In this document: in pieces, positions 38,792 through 47,810 of the stretch
Layout of the letters: every line of letters begins with the position of its first letter
How positions within the stretch are numbered: position 1 is the stretch's first letter
NCBI RefSeq assembly: GCF_025717605.1
Contig: NZ_JAJIRQ010000001.1
Location: 248,001-312,000 of the forward strand
Direction: 5' to 3'
Length of the DNA: 64,000 nucleotides
Source: Paucibacter sp. TC2R-5
GTDB taxonomy: Bacteria > Pseudomonadota > Gammaproteobacteria > Burkholderiales > Burkholderiaceae_C
The notes under the pieces: generated by a model
Told to the model about the DNA's origin: nothing
Databases searched by the model: none
What the model saw: only the letters and a program-made list of their open reading frames with translations
Program-made: the position numbers and the translations under genes

Positions 38792-39024
38792 GGTGCGTCC
38801 GAGCGTAAGAATTTGGCCAAGAGGTGACGAAAGGCCATGCGTCCGACGCCACAGCCCAGCACGATGAAGAGCAGGCCTGTCAACTGCGGCAGCCCCCAGC
38901 CGGGTGTGTTGATGAAGTCATAGCCGAAAGCGATGCCGACTTGCCAGCCGGCCAAGGCGCCGAGCACGAAGCCGGCTGCGTCGGCAAGACCTTCGAAAGC
39001 GGCGCGTTTGAGGGGTGAGGTCAT
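38788..39024 (-). CDS. Small two-helix membrane protein
   Basis: The protein is 78 aa with two hydrophobic segments (DAAGFVLGALAGWQVGIAFGY and LPQLTGLLFIVLGCGVGRMAF). It lies 33 bases after moxR and overlaps the S9 peptidase start, so it is probably co-transcribed with both. No known family is recognised. Confidence 0.65.
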   Translation of the reverse strand: MTSPLKRAAFEGLADAAGFVLGALAGWQVGIAFGYDFINTPGWGLPQLTGLLFIVLGCGVGRMAFRHLLAKFLRSDAP

Positions 39025-39057
39025 GGTCAGTTATCGCTGGTGAATGGGCCGCTTGGT

Positions 39058-39912
39058 TTAGCGGTTATGGCGCTGCATTTGCAGCAGCTTCTCGAACAGG
39101 GTCAAGTCTTGCTCGTTTTTGAGTAAGGCCCCGACCAGCGGCGGGATGCTGATTTTTTCGTCCTGGCTTTGCAACGCCGAGACGGGGATGTCCTCGGCCA
39201 GGAGCAGCTTCAGCCAGTCCAGCAGCTCCGACGTAGAGGGCTTTTTCTTCAGGCCCGGCAGATTGCGCACCTCGAAGAAGGTCTTCAGTGCGGCCGCAAG
39301 CAGTTCCTTCTTGAGGCCGGGGAAATGCACATCCACGATGGCTTGCATCGTCGCCGGGTCAGGGAACTTGATGTAGTGAAAAAAGCAGCGGCGCAAAAAC
39401 GCGTCGGGTAGTTCTTTTTCGTTGTTGGAGGTGATGAAGACCAAGGGGCGATGTTTGGCCTTGATCAGCTGACGGGTTTCGTAGACATAGAACTCCATCC
39501 GGTCGATCTCTCGAAGCAAGTCGTTGGGGAATTCGATGTCGGCCTTGTCGATTTCGTCGATCAAGAGCGCGACCGGTCGATCGGACTCAAAAGCCTGCCA
39601 GAGCACGCCTTTGACGATGTAGTTTTCGATGTTCTTGACCTTCTCGGCGCCTTCAATGCCGGAGAGTTGGCTGTCGCGCAAGCGGCTGACGGCGTCGTAC
39701 TCGTACAGGCCTTGCTGCGCCTTGGTGGTCGATTTGATATGCCATTGCAGCAAGGGCATGCCCAAAGCAGCGGCCACTTCTTCGGCCAGCATGGTCTTGC
39801 CGGTGCCGGGTTCGCCCTTGACGAGCAGCGGGCGCTGCAGCGTGGCGGCGGCGTTGACGGCCAACATCAAGTCGGCGGTTGCAACGTATTGGTCCGAACC
39901 TGCAAATTTCAT
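39058..39912 (-). CDS. MoxR-family AAA+ ATPase
   Basis: This 284-aa protein has Walker A GEPGTGKT (about residue 36), Walker B VALLIDEIDKAD, a sensor-1 stretch (VFITSNNEKELPDAFLRRCFFHYIKFP) and the family's C-terminal lid. MoxR ATPases act with VWA-domain proteins as chaperones maturing enzyme complexes; the likely partner is the CoxE-like VWA protein at 29155-30336. The promoter side overlaps a perfect palindrome shared with the divergent cytochrome c gene. Confidence 0.93.
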   Translation of the reverse strand: MKFAGSDQYVATADLMLAVNAAATLQRPLLVKGEPGTGKTMLAEEVAAALGMPLLQWHIKSTTKAQQGLYEYDAVSRLRDSQLSGIEGAEKVKNIENYIVKGVLWQAFESDRPVALLIDEIDKADIEFPNDLLREIDRMEFYVYETRQLIKAKHRPLVFITSNNEKELPDAFLRRCFFHYIKFPDPATMQAIVDVHFPGLKKELLAAALKTFFEVRNLPGLKKKPSTSELLDWLKLLLAEDIPVSALQSQDEKISIPPLVGALLKNEQDLTLFEKLLQMQRHNR

Positions 39913-39946
39913 GGTTTAAATCAAACAGTAGATTGGGTCGAATGAG

Positions 39947-39965
39947 TATAGAGGCGGCCTCTATA
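39947..39965. promoter_or_regulatory. Perfect 19-bp palindrome over the moxR / cytochrome c divergent promoters
   Basis: TATAGAGGC-G-GCCTCTATA is a perfect 9-1-9 inverted repeat. Its right edge forms a rightward -10 box TATAAT (39962-39967), and its left edge gives a leftward TATACT on the minus strand. A protein bound here would block both promoters. No good -35 was found for either direction. Confidence 0.55.
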
Positions 39966-40000
39966 ATGCCGATCGGATTCAGAACACGACACCTGGGACT

Positions 40001-40690
40001 ATGAAAAAACTGCTGCAGATTTCGATCGCCTTGGCCGCTTCCCTTTGCGCGAGCGCCTCCGTTCATGCCCAGGCCCAAGCTCAGGCCCCGGCCGATGCCC
40101 AAGCCAAGACTGACGGCAAAGTCTCCGTGCAAACCAAGGTAGCCATGTGCATCGGCTGCCACGGCATTCCTGGTTACCAAGCCAGTTTTCCAGAGATTCA
40201 CAAGGTGCCAATGATTGCTGGGCAAAATGCGCAGTACATCGTCTCCGCTTTGAATGCCTACAACAAGGGCGAGCGCAAGCACCCCACGATGCGCGGCATC
40301 GCTCAGCGCATGAGCGAGCGTGACATGGCTGAAGTCGCCGCTTTTTACGAAAAGCAAGCCGGCGTGGCCGCAGTGCCTGAGGCCGTCATACCGCCGAGCG
40401 CGCAAGTAGCCGAGCTGCTGAGCAAGGGCGCCTGCGCGTCTTGCCACGGTGCTAACTTCAGCAAGCCTATCGACGGCGCTTACCCGAAGCTGGCTGGTCA
40501 GCATGCTGACTATCTGTATGTGGCCCTGAAGTCCTATCAGGTCGAAGGCAAGGCAGTGTATGGTCGCGGCAACGCCATCATGGCGGGCCAAGTCAAGCAA
40601 TTCAGCCATGCCGAGTTGAAGGCCATGGCCAATTACCTGGCTTCTTTACCGAGCGAACTGCGCACCGTGCCGCAGAACAAGTTCCGCTGA
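40001..40690 (+). CDS. Dihaem cytochrome c (c4 type)
   Basis: The protein is 229 aa with a Sec signal peptide (MKKLLQISIALAASLCASASVHAQ). It has two haem-binding motifs, CIGCH (residues 50-54) and CASCH (145-149), each in a repeated c-type domain with KVPMIAGQNAQYIVSALNAY / YPKLAGQHADYLYVALKSY and a later Met ligand region (HPTMRGIAQRMSERDM, NAIMAGQVKQFSHAEL). Two similar mono-haem halves define the cytochrome c4 class, a periplasmic electron carrier to terminal oxidases. It is followed by a terminator. Confidence 0.95.
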   Translation: MKKLLQISIALAASLCASASVHAQAQAQAPADAQAKTDGKVSVQTKVAMCIGCHGIPGYQASFPEIHKVPMIAGQNAQYIVSALNAYNKGERKHPTMRGIAQRMSERDMAEVAAFYEKQAGVAAVPEAVIPPSAQVAELLSKGACASCHGANFSKPIDGAYPKLAGQHADYLYVALKSYQVEGKAVYGRGNAIMAGQVKQFSHAELKAMANYLASLPSELRTVPQNKFR

Positions 40691-40747
40691 ATCAAGTGAG
40701 CTCAAACTCCTTTTGGCCCGCCGACTGCGCAGGGCCAAAACGCAAAG

Positions 40748-40773
40748 AAGTCGCCTAAATGGCGGCTTTTTTT
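40748..40773 (+). terminator. Rho-independent terminator after cytochrome c
   Basis: AAGTCGCC-TAAAT-GGCGGCTT forms an 8-bp stem with one G-U pair, then a run of seven T, 58 bases past the cytochrome stop. Confidence 0.85.
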
Positions 40774-40852
40774 ATGCATATTGCCAAGTGCAAAATGCCG
40801 CGAAGGGCAGATACTCAAGCGTTGACTCCTCAATGAGTCGTTTGGGCCAGAG

Positions 40853-42130
40853 ATGCTAAAAAAGATACCCACCCAGCAGGTCGAGTTGGGCATGTTTCTC
40901 CAGTCGATGGAGGGCTCCTGGCTATCGCATCCTTTTTGGAAGACGAAGTTTGTGTTGCGGGACCAGGCCGATTTGGATGCCTTGCTGAGGAGCGGCGTGC
41001 CGGCGGTATGGATCGATGTCAGCAAGGGGACGGATCTGCTCGCTGAGCCGGGCTCGCCTGAGCCGGCTGCAGCAGCGGTCTCTGCGCCGGCGGACTTATC
41101 CGCAGAGCAGGTGCCAGAGCCCGAGCCAGAGCCCCAGCCGCCCGGCCCTCCAACGATAGTCGCGCCCAAGCAGCAAGCGCGGCCGGCTCGCGCCAGCATG
41201 GGCGCGGAGATGGAGCAGGCCACGCAGGTGATGAACCGCTCGCGCGAGCAGATCACGGCCCTGTTCGGCGAGGCGCGCATGGGCAACGCGATCAATAGCG
41301 AGGAATGCCAGCCCTTGGTGGTGGAGATTGCCGATTCGGTCGCTCGCAACCCTTCGGCCTTGATCAGCTTGGCTCGGCTCAAGACCAAGGACGACTACAC
41401 CTATATGCACTCGGTTGCCGTTTGCGCCTTGATGGTGTCCTTGAGTCGGCAACTCGGCTTGGACGAGGATCAGGCCCGTGAGGCGGGCATGGCAGGCCTC
41501 TTGCATGACATTGGCAAGATGGCCATGCCGCTGGAAATTTTGAACAAGACCGGAGCTTTGAGTGACGCCGAGTTCACCGTGATTCGCTCGCACCCGGTGC
41601 GGGGCTATCAAATGCTCAAGGAGAGCGGCGGTGTGTCCGCCGCAGCGCTTGATGTCTGCTTGCACCATCATGAAAAGATGGACGGCACCGGTTACCCGCA
41701 AAAACTCAAGGGCGAGCAGATCAGCTTGCTGGCGCGCATGGGTTCGGTCTGCGATGTCTATGACGCGATCACCTCGACCCGGCCCTATAAGGCGGCCTGG
41801 GACCCGGCCGGGTCGATCCAGCGCATGGCGCAATGGACGGGGCAGTTTGATCCTGTGGTGTTCAAGGCTTTCGTGATGTGCGTGGGTATCTACCCGGTCG
41901 GCAGTTTGGTCAAGCTGGAGTCGGGCCGGCTGGCGGTGGTGCTGGATTTGAACTCTCAGAACTTGGCCGCACCCGTGGTGCGCGTGTTCTATTCCACGCG
42001 CTCCAAGCTGCCCATCTCGGTGCAAACGCTTGATCTTTCCGATGCGGCCGTGAGTGACCGGGTCATCGGGCGCGAGTCCCCGCAGGACTGGGGCTTTACG
42101 CATCTGGACGAGATTTGGCGCAAGGCTTGA
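40853..42130 (+). CDS. HD-GYP domain protein, probable cyclic-di-GMP phosphodiesterase
   Basis: The protein is 425 aa. The N-terminal region (LKKIPTQQVELGMFLQSMEGSWLSHPFW) is the DUF3391 type found before HD-GYP domains. An Ala/Pro/Glu-rich linker follows, then a complete HD-GYP domain: HDIGKMAMP (His218-Asp219), the HHE motif HHEKMDGTGYP and GYP at 280-282. All metal-binding positions look intact, which supports hydrolysis of cyclic-di-GMP. A two-partner secretion adhesin nearby is a plausible downstream process, but that is inference. Confidence 0.93.
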   Translation: MLKKIPTQQVELGMFLQSMEGSWLSHPFWKTKFVLRDQADLDALLRSGVPAVWIDVSKGTDLLAEPGSPEPAAAAVSAPADLSAEQVPEPEPEPQPPGPPTIVAPKQQARPARASMGAEMEQATQVMNRSREQITALFGEARMGNAINSEECQPLVVEIADSVARNPSALISLARLKTKDDYTYMHSVAVCALMVSLSRQLGLDEDQAREAGMAGLLHDIGKMAMPLEILNKTGALSDAEFTVIRSHPVRGYQMLKESGGVSAAALDVCLHHHEKMDGTGYPQKLKGEQISLLARMGSVCDVYDAITSTRPYKAAWDPAGSIQRMAQWTGQFDPVVFKAFVMCVGIYPVGSLVKLESGRLAVVLDLNSQNLAAPVVRVFYSTRSKLPISVQTLDLSDAAVSDRVIGRESPQDWGFTHLDEIWRKA

Positions 42131-42226
42131 CATAGCGCCACCGCCTCCCATAGGTTTACCCCGAGCCCCTTGCCTGTGCAGCCTGCCTAAACTCAGCGCA
42201 GCACACATCGGCGGGAGATATCGGAA

Positions 42227-43804
42227 ATGTTGAAAAAAATAGCGGCACTTGTTCTGCTGTCTGCGGTTCAGCTGAGCCCTGCCCAGGCGCAGACTTTGCG
42301 TTGGGCCAGCCAGGGTGACCCGCAGACCATGGACCCGCATTCGCAAAACGAAAGCATGACCAATATGGTCAACGGTCAGGTCTATGAGCGTCTGACCCGG
42401 CGTGACCGCAAACTGAATATCGCGCCCGGTCTGGCCACCGAATGGACGCAAGTCTCACCCCTGTTGTGGCGCTTCAAGCTGCGCCCGGGCGTCAAGTTCC
42501 ATGACGGTCGGCCCTTTACGGCCGACGATGTGGTGTTTTCAATTCAGCGCGCCAAAGCGCCGACCTCGCAGCTGTCTGTTTACGCCAATGCTGTCGGCAC
42601 CGCGCGCAAGGTTGATGAGCTGACGGTCGAGTTTCAGTTGAGCAGCTACAACCCCATCTTCTTGCAACATTTGGACCTGCTCTGGATCATGAGCAAGCCC
42701 TGGGCCGAGGCCAACAGAGCCGTGCGGCCGCTGGACTTCAAGAACAAGGAGGAAAGCTTCACCAGCATGAACGCCAATGGCACCGGACCTTATCAACTGC
42801 TAACGCGCCAACCCGGCGTCAAAACGGTCTACAAGCGCAACCCGGCTTGGTGGGGCAAGTTTGAGGGCAATGTGCAGGAGGTGGTGTTCACGCCGATCAG
42901 TAACGACGCGACAAGGCTGGCGGCGCTCGTCTCGGGCGAGATCGATTTCGTGCTCGACCCGGCGCCCCGCGATGTGCCGCGACTGCGCAATACCAGCGGT
43001 GTCAAGGTGATCGACGGCCCCGAAAACCGCATCATCTTCATCGGCATGGATCAGGCCCGAGACAAGCTGCTTTACGCCAATGTGGCCGGGGATAAAAACC
43101 CGTTCAAAGATGTCCGGGTGCGCAAGGCGCTTTACCAGGCGGTCGATGTGGAGGCGATGCGCATCAAGCTGATGAATGGCTTGAGCCAACCGACCGGCAG
43201 CCCAACGCCTTCGGCGGCGGCGAGTTTCAATGATGCGACGCTGGAAGCACGCTACCCCTTTGACATCGCTGCTGCGCGCAAGCTGATGGCGGACGCCGGC
43301 TACCCGGAAGGCTTCGAAGTCACGCTTGATTGCCCGAACAATCGATACATCAATGATGAAGAAATCTGCCAGGCCTTGGCGGCGATGTGGGCGCAACTCA
43401 AGGTCAAGGTGCGCGTTTCGGCGATGCCGCGTGTGACCTTCTTCCCCAAGCTAGAGAAGCTCGATACCAGCTTGTTCCTTTATGGCTGGGGTGGCGCCAT
43501 CAATGACGCCGAGTCCATCATGACACCGGTGTTCCGCAACCGCGGCGAGAAAGGCGTCGGCCTGTACAACTATGGCAATGTGCATAACGACAAGTTCGAC
43601 GCATTGGCGGCTCAGTCATCGGTAGAGGCCGATGTGGCCAAGCGCGAGCAGTTGATCAAGGCCGCGCTGACCGAATACAAAGAGCAATTCCATGTGCTGC
43701 CCCTGCACCGGCAGATGATCCCCTGGGCCGCTCGCAGCAATGTCAATATGGTGCACCGGGCCGACAACTGGCTTGAGTTGGCGTGGGTGACGGTGGGGAA
43801 TTGA
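42227..43804 (+). CDS. ABC transporter peptide-binding protein (SBP family 5)
   Basis: The 525-aa protein has a signal peptide (MLKKIAALVLLSAVQLSPAQAQ). Family-5 motifs include LRWASQGDPQTMDPHSQNE, YERLTRRDRKLNIAPGLATEW and FKLRPGVKFHDGRPFTADDVVFSIQRA. It should bind oligopeptides, dipeptides or a related ligand in the periplasm. The permease and ATPase genes that normally follow are absent: a terminator and a tRNA come next. It must share a transporter encoded elsewhere. Confidence 0.95.
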   Translation: MLKKIAALVLLSAVQLSPAQAQTLRWASQGDPQTMDPHSQNESMTNMVNGQVYERLTRRDRKLNIAPGLATEWTQVSPLLWRFKLRPGVKFHDGRPFTADDVVFSIQRAKAPTSQLSVYANAVGTARKVDELTVEFQLSSYNPIFLQHLDLLWIMSKPWAEANRAVRPLDFKNKEESFTSMNANGTGPYQLLTRQPGVKTVYKRNPAWWGKFEGNVQEVVFTPISNDATRLAALVSGEIDFVLDPAPRDVPRLRNTSGVKVIDGPENRIIFIGMDQARDKLLYANVAGDKNPFKDVRVRKALYQAVDVEAMRIKLMNGLSQPTGSPTPSAAASFNDATLEARYPFDIAAARKLMADAGYPEGFEVTLDCPNNRYINDEEICQALAAMWAQLKVKVRVSAMPRVTFFPKLEKLDTSLFLYGWGGAINDAESIMTPVFRNRGEKGVGLYNYGNVHNDKFDALAAQSSVEADVAKREQLIKAALTEYKEQFHVLPLHRQMIPWAARSNVNMVHRADNWLELAWVTVGN

Positions 43805-43827
43805 AGCCCCAAGGCCGCTAGAAACAA

Positions 43828-43866
43828 CAAAGCCCAGTCTTTCGAACTGGGCTTTGTTTTGTTTTT
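43828..43866 (+). terminator. Rho-independent terminator after the peptide-binding protein
   Basis: An 11-bp perfect stem (CAAAGCCCAGT / ACTGGGCTTTG, 7-base loop) is followed by TTTTGTTTTTT, 24 bases after the stop codon. It abuts the 3' end of the convergent tRNA-Thr. Confidence 0.92.
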
Positions 43867-43942
43867 TGGTGCCGGAGAGATGAATCGAACACCCGACCTT
43901 CTCATTACGAATGAGCTGCTCTACCGACTGAGCTACACCGGC
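43867..43942 (-). tRNA. tRNA-Thr(CGU)
   Basis: Minus-strand cloverleaf: acceptor GCCGGTG at the 5' end with a matching 3' strand CTCCGGC, D-loop AGCTCAGTCGGTAGAGC, anticodon loop TTCGTAA (anticodon CGT), T-arm GGGTGTTCGATTCATC, discriminator A and encoded CCA. It reads ACG threonine codons. Confidence 0.94.
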
Positions 43943-43957
43943 ATCAAGCCCAAGATT

Positions 43958-44980
43958 CTAACCTCGGTTCTGGTCAGCTTCCAGGTGATAGGCGGTGACG
44001 CGCTCGACTTCTTTCTTGGAACCCAGCACCACGGCAACGCGCTCATGCAACTGCGTTGGCTGCAGGTCCATGATGCGCTGGCGGGCGTTGGTGGCCGCAC
44101 CGCCGGCTTGCTCTACCAGGAAGGCCATCGGGTTGGCTTCGTACATCAGGCGCAGCTTGCCGGCCTTGTTCGGCTCGCGCTTGTCCCAAGGGTAGAGGAA
44201 CACGCCACCACGCGTCAGGATGCGGTGCACGTCGGCCACCATGGAGGCGATCCAACGCATATTGAAGTCTTTGGCGCGTGGGCCTGTGCTGCCAGCCAGG
44301 GTTTCGTCGATGTAACGGCTTACCGGCGCGTCCCAGTGGCGCATATTCGACATATTGATGGCGAATTCCTTGGTGTCCTCGGGGATCTTGACGTCTTCGC
44401 TGGTCAGCACGAAGGAGCCTTGCTCGCGGTCTAGCGTGAACATCGCCACACCTTGACCGAAGGTCAAGACCAGCGTGGTCTGCGGGCCGTAGACGCAGTA
44501 GCCGGCTGCCACCTGCGCGGTGCCGGGCTGCAGGAAGTCGTCTTCCGATACGCCTTTGCCGCCTTCGACCTTCTTCATCACCGAGAAGATCGTGCCGATG
44601 GAGACATTGACGTCGATATTGCTGGATCCGTCCAGCGGGTCGAACATCAGCAGGTATTCGCCCTGCGGATAACGGTTGGGCACGATGTGAATGCCTTCCA
44701 TTTCCTCGGAAGCCATCGCCGCCAGATGGCCGCCCCATTCGTTCGCCTCGATCAAGACCTCGTTGGCGATGATGTCGAGCTTTTTCTGGATCTCGCCCTG
44801 CACATTCTCGCTGCCCGCCGTGCCCAGCACCTCGCCCAAAGCGCCCTTGGTGACGCTGATGGAGATGCGCTTGCAGGCGCGCGCCACCACCTCGATCAAG
44901 AGCCGCAGCTCTTGGGGAATTTGGCCATGTTGGCGCTGCTGTTCGATCAGGTATTGGGTCAGGCTGATGCGTCGGGTCAT
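43958..44980 (-). CDS. fbp: Class I fructose-1,6-bisphosphatase
   Basis: The protein is 340 aa. The class I phosphatase signature [22 protein letters not shown] (metal and substrate binding) and the upstream acidic metal site [10 protein letters not shown] are present, and YVNPR-like substrate loops are represented by RYIDETLAG and [11 protein letters not shown]. It hydrolyses fructose-1,6-bisphosphate to fructose-6-phosphate in gluconeogenesis, or the Calvin cycle in autotrophs. It lies downstream of pepN on the same strand, separated by 51 bases. Confidence 0.97.
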   Translation of the reverse strand: MTRRISLTQYLIEQQRQHGQIPQELRLLIEVVARACKRISISVTKGALGEVLGTAGSENVQGEIQKKLDIIANEVLIEANEWGGHLAAMASEEMEGIHIVPNRYPQGEYLLMFDPLDGSSNIDVNVSIGTIFSVMKKVEGGKGVSEDDFLQPGTAQVAAGYCVYGPQTTLVLTFGQGVAMFTLDREQGSFVLTSEDVKIPEDTKEFAINMSNMRHWDAPVSRYIDETLAGSTGPRAKDFNMRWIASMVADVHRILTRGGVFLYPWDKREPNKAGKLRLMYEANPMAFLVEQAGGAATNARQRIMDLQPTQLHERVAVVLGSKKEVERVTAYHLEADQNRG

Positions 44981-45031
44981 GATGAGGGTAAATCCAGAGT
45001 TAGGTACTTGAACAGCTTAGCAAGCGGCGCT

Positions 45032-47716
45032 TCAAGCAGCGGTCACCGAGGCCAGCGCACGGCTGATGACCTCGCGCACATCATTGGACAAATCGGCCTT
45101 GGCCGCGACGCGGCGGATCGCCTCCAGCGCGGCGCTGCGGTAGGCGGGCGCCAAACTGTTCCAGCGGTCCATCACGCGGGCCAGGCGGCTGGCGATTTGC
45201 GGGTTGATCGCGTCCAGTGCCAAGACCTGCTCAGCCCAGAACACATAACCCGCTGCATCAGCGCGGTGGAAGGCGGCCGGGTTGTACATGCAGAGCGAGA
45301 AGATCAGGCTGCGCGCGCGGTTCGGGTTCTTCAGCGTGAAGTCGGCATGCTTGGCGAGTTGCTTGACGCGGGCAAAGGTCTTGCCGTCCTGCTCGGGCGC
45401 GCGGCCTTGCAGCGCAAACCATTTGTCCACCACCAGCGGGTCGTCCTTGAATAGCTCGTGGAAGCGTTCCAGCGCGCTGTCGGCCAGCTCGGCGTGAGCA
45501 TTGACCAAGGCGGTCAGGGCGCCCAGGCGGTCGGTCATATTGCCGGCATCCTTGAAGCGCTGATAGGCGCGGCCCGGCCAGACCGTGTCTTGCACACGAG
45601 GCGCGTCCAGCACCAACATGCTCAGGGCCAGATTGGCCAGCGCGCGTTTGCCGCTGGAGACCGGGTCCGGCGAGTAGCCGCCCTTGACCTGGTTGGCCTC
45701 GAAGGCGCTGATCCAGTCATCGCGCAGCGCGGCGGCCAATTGCATTTGGGCGGAATCGACCGCCGCGTGAATGGCCTGCGGGTCAACGATGTCGAGTTGT
45801 TCGGCGATATAGCCTTCACCCGGCAAAGTCAGCACCAGTTCCTTGAAGGCGGCGTCCAGCTGCGGATGGCGCAGCAGGGCGCGCATCGCTTCCAAGTAGG
45901 CCTGATCAAGTTGCAGCGCGGTGCCGCTGTGCAGCGCGGCGAGGATGCGGTTCAGCCCCAAGCGCTGGCCAGCTTCCCAGCGGTTGAAGGCGTCGCTGTC
46001 ATGTTGCAGCAGCACCAGCAGATCAGCGTCACTGAGGCCGTCGTCCAGAATCACCGGCGCGGAGAAGTCGCGCAGCAGCGAGGGCACCGGTGCCGTGCTG
46101 ACGTTGATGAAGACAAAGCTTTGCTCGGCCTGCTCCAGCACCAGCACATGGTCGGTGCCGACTGCGGCGGCTTCGCCCTGCAAATGCAGAGGCAAGGCCT
46201 GACCCTCGGCACTCAACAGGCCCATGGCGACTGGAATCACCTGCGGCAGTTTCTCGGGCTGACCCGGCGTGGCGCGTGAGTGCTGCGTCAGCGTCAAGGT
46301 GTAGGTCTGGGCGGCAGCGTCGTAGACACCGCGCGCTTGCACATGAGGCGTGCCGGCCTGCGAGTACCAGCGCTTGAAGGCATCCAGGCGAGTCGTCAGC
46401 GCCGAGCCAGGATTGGCATCGGCGATCGCAGCGGCAAACTCATCGCAAGTGACGGCCTGGCCGTCATGGCGCTCGAAGTAGAGCTTGAGGCCGGCCTCGA
46501 AACCAGCGCGCCCGACCAGGGTCTGGTACATGCGCACAACTTCCGAGCCTTTTTCGTAGATCGTCGTCGTGTAGAAATTGTTGATTTCCACATAACTGTC
46601 TGGCCGCACAGCGTGGGCCATGGCGCCCGAGTCCTCGGGGAATTGCGCGGCGCGCAGATTGCGCACGTCCTGGATGCGGCAAACGGCGCGGGCCGAGGCG
46701 CTGCCGGCCATGTCCATGCTGAATTCCTGGTCGCGGAAGACCGTCAGGCCTTCTTTCAGCGAGAGCTGGAACCAGTCGCGGCAGGTGACGCGGTTGCCGG
46801 TCCAGTTATGGAAATACTCGTGCGCGACGATGGATTCGATGCGACCGAAGTCGGCGTCGGTGGCAGTAGCCGCAGAGGCCAGCAGCGCCGAGGTGTTGAA
46901 GATGTTCAGGCCCTTGTTTTCCATCGCGCCCATATTGAAATCGGACACGCCAACAATCATGAAGCGCTCCAGATCCAGCGGCAAATTGAAGCGCGCTTCG
47001 TCCCAGACGATGGAGGCGATCAGCGAGTTCATCGCGTGCTCGGTCTTCTCCAGATCACCGCGGCGCACATAGACCTGCAGCAAATGATCTTTGCCGGCGC
47101 GCGTGCGCACGCGCTGTTCACGCGCCACCAAGTCGCCCGCCACCAGTGCGAACAAATAGCTTGGCTTCGGGAAGGGGTCATGCCATTTGGCAAAGTGGCG
47201 GCCGTTCGGCAGGTCGCCGCTTTCCAGCAGATTGCCGTTCGACAGCAGCACCGGGTACTTGGCCTTATCGGCGCGCAGCAGCACGGTGTAGACGGCCATC
47301 ACATCGGGGCGGTCCAGGAAGTAGGTGATGCGGCGGAAGCCCTCGGCCTCGCACTGCGTGAAGAAACTGCCGCCCGAGGTGTAGAGGCCGTTCAGCGTGG
47401 TGTTTTTGTCGGGCGCGCAGGTGTTGCGCAGCTCCAAGGCGAAATCGGCGTCGGGCGCGTTGTCGATCACCAACTGGTCACCGTCTTGGCGGAAGGAGAC
47501 ACTTTCGCCGTCGATCAACACACGCAGCACATTCAGCGCCTCGCCGTGCAGGCGCAGCGGGCCATGGGCGACGTCGCGGTTGCGCTCCAGCGCCATCTTG
47601 GCCGTCACCAGGGTCTTGGCGGGGTCCAGATCAAAGGTCAGGTCTATGGTGCGAATCCAGAACGCGGGAGCTTGGTAGTCTTCGCGGCGAATCAGGTTGG
47701 CAGTGCCTTCACGCAT
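45032..47716 (-). CDS. pepN: Aminopeptidase N (M1 family)
   Basis: The protein is 894 aa from MREGTANLIRRED; AAGGA stands 8 bases before ATG 47716, and an ATG three codons upstream is an alternative. The exopeptidase motif GAMEN (MGAMENKGLNIFN) and zinc motif HEYFHNW plus Glu in LKEGLTVFRDQEFS are intact. The C-terminal helical domain is complete (length close to E. coli PepN, 870 aa). It is a cytosolic zinc aminopeptidase with broad N-terminal specificity. The gene lies between prfB and fbp, after the prfB terminator. Confidence 0.97.
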   Translation of the reverse strand: MREGTANLIRREDYQAPAFWIRTIDLTFDLDPAKTLVTAKMALERNRDVAHGPLRLHGEALNVLRVLIDGESVSFRQDGDQLVIDNAPDADFALELRNTCAPDKNTTLNGLYTSGGSFFTQCEAEGFRRITYFLDRPDVMAVYTVLLRADKAKYPVLLSNGNLLESGDLPNGRHFAKWHDPFPKPSYLFALVAGDLVAREQRVRTRAGKDHLLQVYVRRGDLEKTEHAMNSLIASIVWDEARFNLPLDLERFMIVGVSDFNMGAMENKGLNIFNTSALLASAATATDADFGRIESIVAHEYFHNWTGNRVTCRDWFQLSLKEGLTVFRDQEFSMDMAGSASARAVCRIQDVRNLRAAQFPEDSGAMAHAVRPDSYVEINNFYTTTIYEKGSEVVRMYQTLVGRAGFEAGLKLYFERHDGQAVTCDEFAAAIADANPGSALTTRLDAFKRWYSQAGTPHVQARGVYDAAAQTYTLTLTQHSRATPGQPEKLPQVIPVAMGLLSAEGQALPLHLQGEAAAVGTDHVLVLEQAEQSFVFINVSTAPVPSLLRDFSAPVILDDGLSDADLLVLLQHDSDAFNRWEAGQRLGLNRILAALHSGTALQLDQAYLEAMRALLRHPQLDAAFKELVLTLPGEGYIAEQLDIVDPQAIHAAVDSAQMQLAAALRDDWISAFEANQVKGGYSPDPVSSGKRALANLALSMLVLDAPRVQDTVWPGRAYQRFKDAGNMTDRLGALTALVNAHAELADSALERFHELFKDDPLVVDKWFALQGRAPEQDGKTFARVKQLAKHADFTLKNPNRARSLIFSLCMYNPAAFHRADAAGYVFWAEQVLALDAINPQIASRLARVMDRWNSLAPAYRSAALEAIRRVAAKADLSNDVREVISRALASVTAA

Positions 47717-47746
47717 GGCGGGCATCCTTGGGGTGGCTTGATGGAA

Positions 47747-47772
47747 TGAAAACCCCGCAAACAGCGCGGGGT
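47747..47772 (-). terminator. Rho-independent terminator after prfB
   Basis: The minus strand reads ACCCCGC-GCTGTTT-GCGGGGT followed by TTTTCATT: a 7-bp GC stem with a short U-tract, 39 bases past the prfB stop. Confidence 0.65.
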
Positions 47773-47810
47773 CATTGAGGGGTTCAGAGCGAAGTACTTG
47801 AGTCCTAGGC

